Source: Symmachiella macrocystis
Lineage (GTDB): Bacteria > Planctomycetota > Planctomycetia > Planctomycetales > Planctomycetaceae
Assembly (NCBI RefSeq): GCF_007860075.1
Contig: NZ_SJPP01000001.1
Coordinates: forward strand, 186,001 to 250,000
Direction: 5' to 3'
DNA length: 64,000 bases
The translations under genes and the position numbers were made by a program. Below the pieces are notes generated by a model, which saw nothing but the letters and a program-made list of their open reading frames with translations, did no database searches and was not told the DNA's origin. Position 1 is the stretch's first letter. Each line of letters starts with the position of its first letter. Shown here one piece after another: positions 17,352-26,226 of this stretch.

Positions 17352-17782
17352 CGCGTCCCTGTAACCCTTTCGCAATGACGGAAAGCGACTAACGGGAGCG
17401 TACCCAACAATCCGAGCGGCAGCTCGCACAATTCGGTTGTACCGATGGCAGCCCAGGGAGTTCGTCTGGGGGCAGACAGACGATTCTCAACCCGGGCTGC
17501 CTCGATTTATCGTTGATTGGCAGTGTCGTGCGACGACGGAAGAAGTGCGGTGCTATTCAACACCATAGCGAATGGTTGCCTTCCTCACCAGCGAGAAAAT
17601 ACGTCATTCCAATCAGACGCAAATCGACTCGGCAAAGTCAGCACTTCAGCGGCCCACTTGCAACATCGCAATCGTTTGCGTTCTACTAAACGATATCGAG
17701 CCCCGAATACCCTCCCGTATCAAACCCCTCCCTCCCGAAAAGACTTCGACGTTCCTCTTTTCTTCAGGAAACAATACTCAAG
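17352..17782. other. Intergenic region with a complex two-stem structure (17447-17501)
   Basis: No gene is supported in 431 bp. GGCAGCCC (17447-17454) pairs with GGGCTGCC (17494-17501), and inside it TCGTCTG (17462-17468) pairs with CAGACGA (17477-17483). The two perfect stems are separated by small internal loops. It lies 280 bp before the start of the large cytochrome fusion gene and 96 bp after the zinc-ribbon gene. It could be a terminator, a leader structure or a small RNA. Confidence 0.5.
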
Positions 17783-20700
17783 ATGTATCCACTCGCGACT
17801 CCCCCCAACGCGTGCCGCTCGAAGCATGTCCGACTGCCAAAACAATGCTTGATGCTCCTCGCTGCATTCGTGTTCACGGGTGCCGCATTGAATTCGTCGG
17901 TCGCCGCACAAGATCCATTTCGTTCCAACATTCGGCCAACGCCCAAATTATCCCCCGCTGATGAACAAGCGACATTCAGCCTTCCCCCCGGTTTTGAAAT
18001 CCAACTCTTCGCCGCCGAACCGGACATCGCCAAGCCGCTCAACATGGCCTTTGACGCCCGCGGTCGGTTGTGGGTCACCAATACGATTGAATACCCCTAC
18101 CCTGCTCCGGAAGAGGGTAAGGCTCGGGATAGCGTGAAGATTCTGGAGGACACCAACGGCGACGGCCGGGCTGACAAAATCACCACCTTTGCCGACAACC
18201 TCAACGTGCCGATCGGCGTTTATCCCTACAAAGACGGCGCCATTGTGTTCAGCATCCCCTACATCTGGCGGCTCCGCGACACCGACGGCGATGGCCGCGC
18301 CGACAAACGCGAAAAATTGTTTGGCCCGATGTCCTACGATCGCGATACGCACGGATTGAACAACTCGTTCCGTCGCGGCTACGACGGTTGGCTGTATGCC
18401 TGCCATGGTTTCAACAACGAAACAACCGTCAGTGGTGCGGACGGACATACGATCACGATGAACTCTGGAAACACCTATCGCATGCGGTTGGACGGATCGC
18501 GCATCGAGCACTACACCTGGGGACAGGTCAATCCGTTTGGCATGGTCATTGATGAATTGGGAAATCTCTTCACAGCCGACTGCCACAGCAAGCCGATCTA
18601 TCAAATGCTCCGGGGCGCCTATTATCCCAGTTTCGGCAAACCGGATGACGGACTGGGGTTTGTGCCGCCGATGATGGAGCACGGCCATGGCTCCACAGCA
18701 ATCGCGGGAATCGCTGTCTACGATGCGCCCAACTTTCCGCCGGAATTTCAAAACAACCTCTTCACCGGCAACGTCATGACCAGCCGCGTAAACCGTGACT
18801 CGCTGGTTTACCACGGTTCGACGATCCTGGCCCACGAAGAACCTGATTTCCTCTCCACCACCGACCCTTGGTTCCGCCCGGTGGATGTCCAACTCGGCAT
18901 GGACGGTGCGCTCTACGTCGCCGACTTTTACAATCGCATCATCGGCCACTACGAAGTCCCGCTAGACCACCCCGGTCGTGACCGCGAAAGCGGACGCATC
19001 TGGCGCATCACCTACACCGGCGACGACGCACCCAAGACAAAACCCGCAAAACCGCTCACAACAAACATCAACGAACTCATCACCGCGCTGGGTGAAGACA
19101 ACCTCAAACGCCGTACACTGGCAATGAACACGCTAGCTGACGACGATTCTCCACAGGTCGTTCCATCAGTCCGCAAGCGATTCAACACTTCCAAGAATCC
19201 CATGTTGCGCAGCCGCGCCCTTTGGGTCCTGCACCGTCGCGGCTCACTGCAGAAAAATGAACTACAAAGCGCTGCAACCGATACACAACGCGAAGTCCGC
19301 GTCCATGCAATGAAAGTCCTCAGTGAAATCGCCAAGTGGTCCGATGCCGACCACACGTTGGCCCTTGCTGGGCTGCGCGACCAAGACCCATTTGTCCAAC
19401 GCGCCGCCGCCGATGCGTTGGGACAACACCCCAATCCAGACAACATCCGCCCGCTGCTGGATGCGCTGCCTACGGTCCCCGCAGCCGACAACCACCTACG
19501 ACACGTCCTGCGGATGGCGCTGCGCAATCAATTGCGGGCCCCCAACAGCCTTGTCGGATTGCCTCAACAACTGACCGGCGATGAGCCACACGTCATTGCC
19601 CCGCTCTGCTTGTCGATCCCCTCGCCGCAAGCCGGTTCGTTTCTGCTGCGGTACATCTCTGAAAATCCGGCACCGCAAGGCGATGTCGCTAAGTATCTCG
19701 AACATGCCGCACGCTATATCCCGACAGAAGACATCGACAAGATCGCTGGTTTGGCCCGCGAGAAATTCGCCAACAACGTCGACATGCAGCTGCGGCTATT
19801 GACCTCACTCAATGCCGGCCTCAAGCAACGCGGCGTCGCAGTCAGTCCCAAGATCCGCGCATGGAGCGAACAACTTGCAACCGAACTGTTGGATTCCACC
19901 ATCGCCGCCGGACCGACCTGGACATTTTCCCCTCTGGCCAAATTCGCCAACAGCCCCGATGCGTTCGGTGTGCGAACCCTGCCCTCCGAGGATGGAAACA
20001 ACGACGGCCAGTTCATCGATAGCAAAGCCGGTGGCGAACCCCCAACCGGTGTGCTCCGCTCACCGACGTTTGTGATTCCTGAAAAGCTCAGATTCTATCT
20101 GTGTGGTCACCTGGGCGTGCCCGAGAAACCGGCTCAGCGTGAGAATTTTGTCAGGCTGCGCAGCGCTGATGATGATTCGCTCATCACCGAAGCTCTCCCG
20201 CCCCGTCACGACGTAGCTCGCCGCGTGGAATGGGATCTTGCCAAACATGCCGGTCAGCGCGGGTACCTCGAAATGGTCGACGGTCTCAACGGCGGAGGCT
20301 ATGCCTGGTTAGCGGTGGGACGCTTTCAGCCACCCGTCGTAAAATTGCCACATCTGGATCCAGCGCTCATTGCCAGCCGACAGACAGCGGCTGCGAGTTT
20401 GATCGAGCAGTTCCAACTACAAGACTTGCAGCCGCGTCTGGCTGCAATCGTCGCCTCCAACGACGCCGGTTTCTCTGCCCGCGCGAACATGTCCCGCGCG
20501 CTCGTCGCCCTCGCGCCCGACACCCGCGTTTCTGCCTTGGTCCCGGCGATCAACAATCCGGCACTGCCGCATTCGCTACGCAATGAGGTCTGTCAAACCG
20601 TCGTGAATCGCGACCCGGCTGCCATTAATAAGGCGTTGGCCGAAACTATTCGCATTCTCGCCCGTCGCCCGCAAGAAGCCATGGCTGAAGCGCTGGCCGT

Positions 20701-21343
20701 CGACGCCGCCGGAGCTGAGGCGCTGCTGACCATGATCAAAGCGGGCCACGCGCCGCCGCAATTGCTGCAAAACCAAAGCGTGCGACAAAGCCTAGCTGCC
20801 TTGAAGTCTGCGGAGCTAACGGCACAAATCGAGGAATTGACCGCCGACCTGCCCCCCGCCGCAGCGGAGATTGAAAAGGATATTCTACACCGCAAAAAAT
20901 CGTTCGCCGCTCAATCGGGCAACGCGACCCGCGGCCGGCAGGTTTTCGAAAAGAACTGCTCGATCTGCCACCGCATCGGCACGCTCGGCAAGGTTGTCGG
21001 ACCTCAACTCGACGGTATCGGCAATCGCGGTTCCGATCGCGTGATCGAAGACATGCTCGATCCCAACCGCAATGTCGACGTAGCTTTCCAAACAACCACG
21101 TTGGCCCTCGAGAGCGGTAAAGTCGTCAGCGGGTTGCTCCGCCGCGAAGAAGGTGCGGTTTATGTGCTCATCAACAACAAAGGTGAAGAATTCACCGTCC
21201 CCCAAAAAGAGGTCGATGAACGCTTCACCTCCCGCACTTCGCTAATGCCCGAAGGCCTCACAAAAGCATTTTCCGAACAGGACTTCACCGACCTGTTGGC
21301 GTTTCTATTACAACAAACCGCGCAGGTCGAAGAAGACAAATAG
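17783..21343 (+). CDS. PVC-type membrane-bound dehydrogenase / HEAT / heme-binding fusion protein
   Basis: 1186 residues with a signal peptide at about residues 20-42. The N-terminal domain (about 65-410) is of the TIGR02604 type: FSLPPGFEIQLFAAEPDIAKPLNMAFDARGRLWV, then repeated DxxGDGRAD segments and GMDGALYVADFYNRIIGHYE. HEAT-like repeats cover about 420-650. The C-terminal TIGR02603-type domain carries one c-type heme site, CSICH (C1059, C1062, H1063), and GPQLDGIGNRGSDRVIEDMLDPNRNVD. Such fusions are characteristic of Planctomycetota and Verrucomicrobiota; they are periplasmic, and a role in oxidising sugars or other organics is proposed but unproven. A GGGTGCCACTG hairpin follows the stop. 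Confidence 0.93.
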   Translation: MYPLATPPNACRSKHVRLPKQCLMLLAAFVFTGAALNSSVAAQDPFRSNIRPTPKLSPADEQATFSLPPGFEIQLFAAEPDIAKPLNMAFDARGRLWVTNTIEYPYPAPEEGKARDSVKILEDTNGDGRADKITTFADNLNVPIGVYPYKDGAIVFSIPYIWRLRDTDGDGRADKREKLFGPMSYDRDTHGLNNSFRRGYDGWLYACHGFNNETTVSGADGHTITMNSGNTYRMRLDGSRIEHYTWGQVNPFGMVIDELGNLFTADCHSKPIYQMLRGAYYPSFGKPDDGLGFVPPMMEHGHGSTAIAGIAVYDAPNFPPEFQNNLFTGNVMTSRVNRDSLVYHGSTILAHEEPDFLSTTDPWFRPVDVQLGMDGALYVADFYNRIIGHYEVPLDHPGRDRESGRIWRITYTGDDAPKTKPAKPLTTNINELITALGEDNLKRRTLAMNTLADDDSPQVVPSVRKRFNTSKNPMLRSRALWVLHRRGSLQKNELQSAATDTQREVRVHAMKVLSEIAKWSDADHTLALAGLRDQDPFVQRAAADALGQHPNPDNIRPLLDALPTVPAADNHLRHVLRMALRNQLRAPNSLVGLPQQLTGDEPHVIAPLCLSIPSPQAGSFLLRYISENPAPQGDVAKYLEHAARYIPTEDIDKIAGLAREKFANNVDMQLRLLTSLNAGLKQRGVAVSPKIRAWSEQLATELLDSTIAAGPTWTFSPLAKFANSPDAFGVRTLPSEDGNNDGQFIDSKAGGEPPTGVLRSPTFVIPEKLRFYLCGHLGVPEKPAQRENFVRLRSADDDSLITEALPPRHDVARRVEWDLAKHAGQRGYLEMVDGLNGGGYAWLAVGRFQPPVVKLPHLDPALIASRQTAAASLIEQFQLQDLQPRLAAIVASNDAGFSARANMSRALVALAPDTRVSALVPAINNPALPHSLRNEVCQTVVNRDPAAINKALAETIRILARRPQEAMAEALAVDAAGAEALLTMIKAGHAPPQLLQNQSVRQSLAALKSAELTAQIEELTADLPPAAAEIEKDILHRKKSFAAQSGNATRGRQVFEKNCSICHRIGTLGKVVGPQLDGIGNRGSDRVIEDMLDPNRNVDVAFQTTTLALESGKVVSGLLRREEGAVYVLINNKGEEFTVPQKEVDERFTSRTSLMPEGLTKAFSEQDFTDLLAFLLQQTAQVEEDK

Positions 21344-21354
21344 GACATCGGCGG

Positions 21355-21377
21355 GGGTGCCACTGACTCCGCCAGTG
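21355..21377 (+). terminator. GGGTGCCACTG-family hairpin after the cytochrome fusion gene
   Basis: GGTGC is followed by CACTG-ACTCCGC-CAGTG. The stem is only 5 bp and no T-run follows, so this is a weaker member than the copies at 8171 and 41790. It starts 12 bases after the stop codon in the sense orientation. Confidence 0.5.
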
Positions 21378-21458
21378 CGTTGCAACGATTTGCAAACCAT
21401 TGAACCGTCACCGGCAAAGCCACCGGCACACATTCCCAAATCAAACCGTGACGCAGGA

Positions 21459-22670
21459 CTATTCGTCCCTCTCTTGCAACAACACATTGACGCCTTTTTT
21501 GTTCCCCAAAATAATATCCAACGTGCCGTCACCATCAAAATCCTTGACGGTGAACTGCGTTCCGATCCCGGTGTCGCGGCCCGCTTTGATTTCGTGCGGA
21601 ATAAATTTCGGCGGCGTGTTGGGTTTGCGTTGGACTTCATACCAATACATCACGACCGGATCCTTGCCTCCCGGATCGTGCCCGTTATGGGCATAGAAAC
21701 GTTTTCCGGTGATCAGGTCCAGATGTCCGTCGTCATTCACATCCGCCAACTGCAGCGCGTGCGTTTGTGAATACGAGTCGTCGATCAGGTGGTACTTATA
21801 CTGCGGGTCGTCGTTGCCGCCCACGTTTTCAAACCACCAGATGCCATGCGCGTGCGGCGAACTCATCACGATGTCATTGTCTCCGTCGAGATCGAAATCA
21901 TAAGCGTACATATTGGCCGCCGGCAGCGAATCGCCTTTGCCATCCGCCGAGAGTGACCACTCGTGAAATTCCCACGGAAGCTGTTCCCGGTCTTCAGGGG
22001 CTTCCCACCAACCGTGTGGAATCATCACATCGTTGTGGCCATCGTTGTTCACGTCCCCCACGCCCAGGCCGTGATAAAACCTGTGCGAGCCGTTCTTACC
22101 GGGATCGCCCGGCTTGCCGACCGCGTGAAAATCCCACTTTTCCGTGGCTTTGTCCAATGCAGGTAACGGCAAAAAACCCAACTGGCTTTCCGGCTGTGAA
22201 CCAACCAACAAAACCGGTTTGCCATTGCCATACAGGTCACGAAACTGCGGCGATTCATTGCATCCGCTGTGCCAAATCTGGTGCTCTTTCCAATGGCCGT
22301 CGTAATCGCCTTGGGGGTTTTCATACCAATGGAACGGCTTGCCGGGAAAACCGACGATCACGATATCCAGCCAACCATCGCCGTTGACGTCAACCACTTC
22401 GTTGGAAAAGCTCTCGCTGTAGTCTCCGTCAAACTTGTATTCGCCCACCTTGCGAAACGGACGCACTGTCCAGTCGGGAGCTTCGTACCAGACGTCCCCC
22501 GCCGCCACGTCCATCAAGCCGTCTTTATTAATATCGCCGGCGGCGACGCCTTCGGAACGGAACACATCGTCGAGTTGGATCCGCTTCCAACGGATTTCCT
22601 CGCCCACGACCGTACTGCACAAGATTCCCCAAATGGCAATAACGGTTAAAACAGAACGCGTGCGAATCAT
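21459..22670 (-). CDS. Secreted FG-GAP/VCBS repeat protein
   Basis: 403 residues from the ATG at 22670 (MIRTRSVLTV), preferred over an upstream in-frame ATG because it gives a clean signal peptide ending near residue 23 (VVGEE). The body contains at least six FG-GAP-type calcium-binding loops: DINKDGLMDVAAGD, DVNGDGWLDIVIVG, DVNNDGHNDVMI, DLDGDNDIVM, DVNDDGHLDLITG and DFDGDGTLDIILG. This predicts a beta-propeller acting outside the cell or in the periplasm. Similar planctomycete proteins have no proven function. It is convergent with the cytochrome fusion gene. Confidence 0.88.
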   Translation of the reverse strand: MIRTRSVLTVIAIWGILCSTVVGEEIRWKRIQLDDVFRSEGVAAGDINKDGLMDVAAGDVWYEAPDWTVRPFRKVGEYKFDGDYSESFSNEVVDVNGDGWLDIVIVGFPGKPFHWYENPQGDYDGHWKEHQIWHSGCNESPQFRDLYGNGKPVLLVGSQPESQLGFLPLPALDKATEKWDFHAVGKPGDPGKNGSHRFYHGLGVGDVNNDGHNDVMIPHGWWEAPEDREQLPWEFHEWSLSADGKGDSLPAANMYAYDFDLDGDNDIVMSSPHAHGIWWFENVGGNDDPQYKYHLIDDSYSQTHALQLADVNDDGHLDLITGKRFYAHNGHDPGGKDPVVMYWYEVQRKPNTPPKFIPHEIKAGRDTGIGTQFTVKDFDGDGTLDIILGNKKGVNVLLQERDE

Positions 22671-22731
22671 GATTGTTTCTCGTTTGTTGGTTTGTAAATT
22701 CTGAAAATTTGCGCCGTGCCGATGCCCTACA

Positions 22732-23046
22732 TCAACTCCAGTCACGAACTTCATAATCAAACGCCACTACAGCGACGACGTGAGGCAGAATCGCCGCTTT
22801 GACCCGTTCGTGTTCCGGGTGTGGCAAATAAACATCGCGGGCCGCCGGACTTTCGAATGTCACCAGAAATCCGTGCGTATATTCGCCGTTGAGACCTTCA
22901 GGGCTCGCATACGCTCCGCCGCTAAAACCGGTGATTCCCGGAATCAGGGTTTGCAATTCGGCGAGTTGGCGATAAATTCCCGAAATCAATTCGTCTGACA
23001 CGTCTGGTTGGAATTGAACCAGAACCATATGTTGAATCGCAGCCAT
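22732..23046 (-). CDS. Dabb-domain (stress-responsive alpha/beta barrel) protein
   Basis: 104 residues from the ATG at 23046, which has GAGG 6 bases upstream; an ATG two codons earlier is too close to that site. It opens IQHMVLVQFQPDVSDELISGIYRQLAELQTLIPGITGF, the first strand and helix of the Dabb ferredoxin-like fold. A central HGFLVTFESPAARDVYLPHPEHERV matches the family's conserved His-Pro segment. Dabb proteins form dimeric barrels, and some bind or modify small molecules. No specific role is evident. It lies 61 bp before the FG-GAP gene on the same strand, so the two may be co-transcribed. Confidence 0.87.
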   Translation of the reverse strand: MAAIQHMVLVQFQPDVSDELISGIYRQLAELQTLIPGITGFSGGAYASPEGLNGEYTHGFLVTFESPAARDVYLPHPEHERVKAAILPHVVAVVAFDYEVRDWS

Positions 23047-23407
23047 CGACATCCTCGTTGCATCTGAAGTGAATCAATACGGCAGCCAAGGTGCATTGTG
23101 GATGAAATGCCCCGGCCGTTGCAACTCTAGACGCCTTGCCCTCGACCATCACCCCACCCACCGCAGCCTCGCCGTCAACAGCACGCGTGTTCATGTATCA
23201 CAGTGAGCACACAGTGAATGCACCGATTCACCGCACATATGTGGGGAATCCTCAAACCGACCGCTTGTGGTCGTGTACGAAGTCCCCTATTAAGAAACGT
23301 ACTGTCGTTACGGTCAGCTTGAAACGATACGGCTTTGATTCGCCAAACCATGGCGGCAGAGACAAATCCAGGAAAAGTAAATAGCACGGAAAGCGGGAAT
23401 TTTCCCC
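23047..23407. other. Divergent intergenic region, 361 bp
   Basis: It separates the Dabb gene (minus) from MarC (plus) and should hold both promoters. I see no gene or strong repeat. Confidence 0.5.
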
Positions 23408-24016
23408 ATGAGCGAAAAGTTGATCCGCGATTTTATGATGCTGTGGGCCACGATCGATCCGATCGGTACCCTCTCGCTGTTCCTGGGAGTCACAGCCGCA
23501 TTCTCCGCCCAGCAGCGTAAGGGAATTGCCTTGCGCTGCATCGCCTATTCAGCCATCATCCTGCTGGCCACAATCATCGTGGGACAGATGTTGCTGGACG
23601 CCATGGAGATCAGCCTCTATTCCTTCCAAATCGCCGGTAGCTTGATCCTGTTCCTCTTCGGGCTGCAGATGATCTTTGGCAGCGCTGCCCCCAAGAAAAC
23701 CGAGGAAGACGAGTCGCACGATGTTGCCGTATTTCCACTGGCCATCCCCTCGATTGCCAGTCCCGGCGCGATCATGGCGGTGACGTTGGCCACGGACAAC
23801 GACCAATTCGAAATCGTCGAACAGGCGGCGACTGCCGTGACGATGCTGGTCGTTCTGGCGATCACCGGCGCGATGCTATTGGCTGCGGAACGCATTCATC
23901 GCGTCATCGGCAACAACGGAGCTGCGATTCTGGTGCGCGTGATGGGTATGATTCTCGCCGCACTAGCGATTGAATCCCTGATCGACGGAATCGCGCTGGC
24001 CTTCGCCGCCCAGTAG
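23408..24016 (+). CDS. MarC-family integral membrane protein
   Basis: 202 residues, the usual MarC/UPF0056 length. It begins FMMLWATIDPIGTLSLFLGVT, the conserved opening with the D-P-x-G motif. The second half starts with FPLAIPSIASPGAIMAVTLAT, the matching repeat with P-G. Six membrane helices are visible. The family was once linked to antibiotic resistance, but that is not supported, and the transported substrate is unknown. A charged segment, KKTEEDESHD, lies in the central cytoplasmic loop. The gene is monocistronic by context, facing a gene on the other strand across a terminator. Confidence 0.9.
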   Translation: MSEKLIRDFMMLWATIDPIGTLSLFLGVTAAFSAQQRKGIALRCIAYSAIILLATIIVGQMLLDAMEISLYSFQIAGSLILFLFGLQMIFGSAAPKKTEEDESHDVAVFPLAIPSIASPGAIMAVTLATDNDQFEIVEQAATAVTMLVVLAITGAMLLAAERIHRVIGNNGAAILVRVMGMILAALAIESLIDGIALAFAAQ

Positions 24017-24030
24017 CGACACAGCCTGTG

Positions 24031-24069
24031 AAAAACAAAACGCCGTTGGCGGATAATCCGACAACGGCG
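24031..24069 (-). terminator. Intrinsic terminator between convergent genes
   Basis: CGCCGTTG (24041-24048) pairs with CAACGGCG (24062-24069), and CGGAT/ATCCG continues the stem inside with one mismatch. On the minus strand it is followed by TTTTGTTTTT (24031-24040), so it should end the minus-strand gene that stops at 24097; it may also act on MarC. Confidence 0.8.
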
Positions 24070-24096
24070 CTCTCAATGCGTTTCTCGTGGCTGCTG

Positions 24097-25500
24097 TCAG
24101 TCAGCCTTTGCTGGTTGTTCTTCCGACTTGGCATCGCTGGTTGATTCTTCCTCAACCTCGTCCGTGACGGGTGCCTCAATAACTACTGCTGGAGTGGATT
24201 CCTTGGGCGTTTCCGCAGCCACCGGGGTCACCTTCGATTCGGACACTTTTGTCGCAGGAGTTGCTGGCTTGTCCGATTTCACCTCCGCCGATTTTTTGTC
24301 GGTGGCTTTCTCCTCGGACGGTTTGGCCGCTGTTTTTTCCTCTTCAGCTGACTTTTTCGACTCGTCGGTTTTCTTTTCCATTTTGACCATCAACGTCGGT
24401 TTGTCCGGTCCGTATTCCTGCGACCGCGTCCGCAAGCGATACAAAATCATCGAATGCAACGCATGGTACAACGGGCCGCATTCGGCGGCTGTCTTGCGAT
24501 TCTCGACCAGATCGTTTGCCAGCCGGCTCAGTCCGTTACGAACCCACGGCTCTTTCAACCGGCTTTGCGGCAGGGCCATCATCAGCCATTCCAACATGTG
24601 ACCCGAGTGGGCGATCCGGTCGTTGAATTCGTTACTGAATCCGCGTCCCCGGAAATACTCAGTCGAAAACGAACCATCACGGTTTTGCAGAACGCGGCCT
24701 TCTTCGATAAAGCGTTGGATCTTCTGATCCGCTTCCATCCACACTCCGCGAATTTTGCCGCCGGTCGCCAAATGCTTGTTGCGGGCATAAGACAACGCGA
24801 ACAGGCCATGGGTGCCGCCGCACGGAGCCGAAATCACCGACTCCCGCGTTTGTATCTGGACCATCCGCTCGATGCTCCAGACTTCGCCGTAACGATTCCG
24901 CCATTGGGCGTTCGTGTCGAGGTAATGGCTCAGAGCCCACAAGGTCCACGTGATTTCTGGGCCGACCTTCACTTCCATCTTTGCGTTTTCGATCATGTCA
25001 TCAATCGAAACTTCATTGGGACCCGCCTTGAATGCAAAGTCATTCGGCAAGTCGGACATCACAAAGATGCCGAAGAATTGATTGGCATGTCCCTCAAAGG
25101 CATACGGCTTTGTGAATGGCCGCGCGCGACCGCCGAATTGCGTTCGCTCAAACAGCGTCAGACCGTCGTGCAACGCGCCGCTGCCCATCCAATCAATCGC
25201 TTTGATGGTCTCAGTCGTCTTGCTGTCTCGGCTTTTCTTTAAGTGGAAATCGTGCCGTAACGCCAGTACGCCATGCATGATTTGCCACGGCGTATGCACA
25301 CCGGCGGTCAGTTGCCGCTTACTGGTCGTTTCGATCGCTTTATCAATCTGAACATCCAGAGGATCAACGACGACAGCGGTTTTGGCCACCTTCGCTTTGG
25401 GTTTGGCGACTTTGGTTTTTTCTTCCGCTTGTATCGCGTCCGCGGAAATGACACATATTAACGCGGCAACGGCAAACCGCTTTCCAAGGTGCAACATCAT
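24097..25500 (-). CDS. Secreted protein with charged low-complexity tail, function unknown
   Basis: 467 residues with a signal peptide (about 1-25, ending IQAEE) and a lysine/alanine-rich stretch at 26-42. The folded part, about 45-340, includes HTPWQIMHGVLALRHDF, APCGGTHGLFALSYA and DGSFSTEYF, alternating helices that suggest an alpha/alpha-toroid such as a terpene-cyclase or prenyltransferase-like fold. This is only a guess from the pattern. The last 110 residues are Lys/Glu/Ser/Ala-rich and probably disordered. The protein looks planctomycete-specific, but I do not recognise a named family. A terminator follows. Confidence 0.7.
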   Translation of the reverse strand: MMLHLGKRFAVAALICVISADAIQAEEKTKVAKPKAKVAKTAVVVDPLDVQIDKAIETTSKRQLTAGVHTPWQIMHGVLALRHDFHLKKSRDSKTTETIKAIDWMGSGALHDGLTLFERTQFGGRARPFTKPYAFEGHANQFFGIFVMSDLPNDFAFKAGPNEVSIDDMIENAKMEVKVGPEITWTLWALSHYLDTNAQWRNRYGEVWSIERMVQIQTRESVISAPCGGTHGLFALSYARNKHLATGGKIRGVWMEADQKIQRFIEEGRVLQNRDGSFSTEYFRGRGFSNEFNDRIAHSGHMLEWLMMALPQSRLKEPWVRNGLSRLANDLVENRKTAAECGPLYHALHSMILYRLRTRSQEYGPDKPTLMVKMEKKTDESKKSAEEEKTAAKPSEEKATDKKSAEVKSDKPATPATKVSESKVTPVAAETPKESTPAVVIEAPVTDEVEEESTSDAKSEEQPAKAD

Positions 25501-26226
25501 GAATACAGCCTAAATGCTTCTAAGGATTGGTTCGTCGGTGAAAGCACAATGCGTTGTGCGTCTGTATCGGAATGCTTCCACATTCCACAGTGATACCGGT
25601 CGCGCTGACTTCCCTACGCGCCCGGCAGCGGCACCGTGCTGTCTCCCCCCGTTTTAGAGGGTGCGTCCATTGTCCGATCGATCAACCAAGCACATCATCC
25701 AGCGGAAACTGGATGGTCATGCGAGATTTTTGACCCGGCAAACGGCGCGCGACGTGGGGGCACCTCGGCCTTGGGCGTCCTTCCTTCACCAATCCTTGTT
25801 TGGACTACCATGCTGCATTTTACCGGATCACCCGATAGCCTGCAAAGCATCTACTTAGCCCACTTTGAAGAAAGAACTAACTTGATACTGTTGACTGGGA
25901 CCGATCGCCTTCGCACTGCTGATTTCACAGCTCGCACCAATCCGAACGTTCCGTCTTGATTTCGGGATTACCCGAAACCTCAATATTCAATTCGGATTTT
26001 TAGATGATGGGCCTTAATAGCCTAGCGAACACTCAGTAACGTTTAGCCGCGCGGTTAGCGCATTGTTCGGTGTAGTGAAAGCGGACCGAAGATGCGGCTT
26101 CTAACATTCGCCACGAATCGCGCTGTCTGTGACGGTTTGTTAAGTAGCTCGAAAGGCGATGGCCAATTGAGAGACGGCGGGAAGTCAACGTGTCAAAACG
26201 TCTGCGTGATCCCCACCGACGTCCGA
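25501..26226. other. Long non-coding interval, 726 bp
   Basis: The longest gap in the window. A 107-codon GTG frame (25636-25959) lacks any recognisable pattern and is not called. Directly after it, TTTCGGG-ATTA-CCCGAAA forms a 7-bp perfect stem (25960-25977), with TTTTT 18 bases further on. A small transcript ending there is possible but unproven. Confidence 0.45.
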
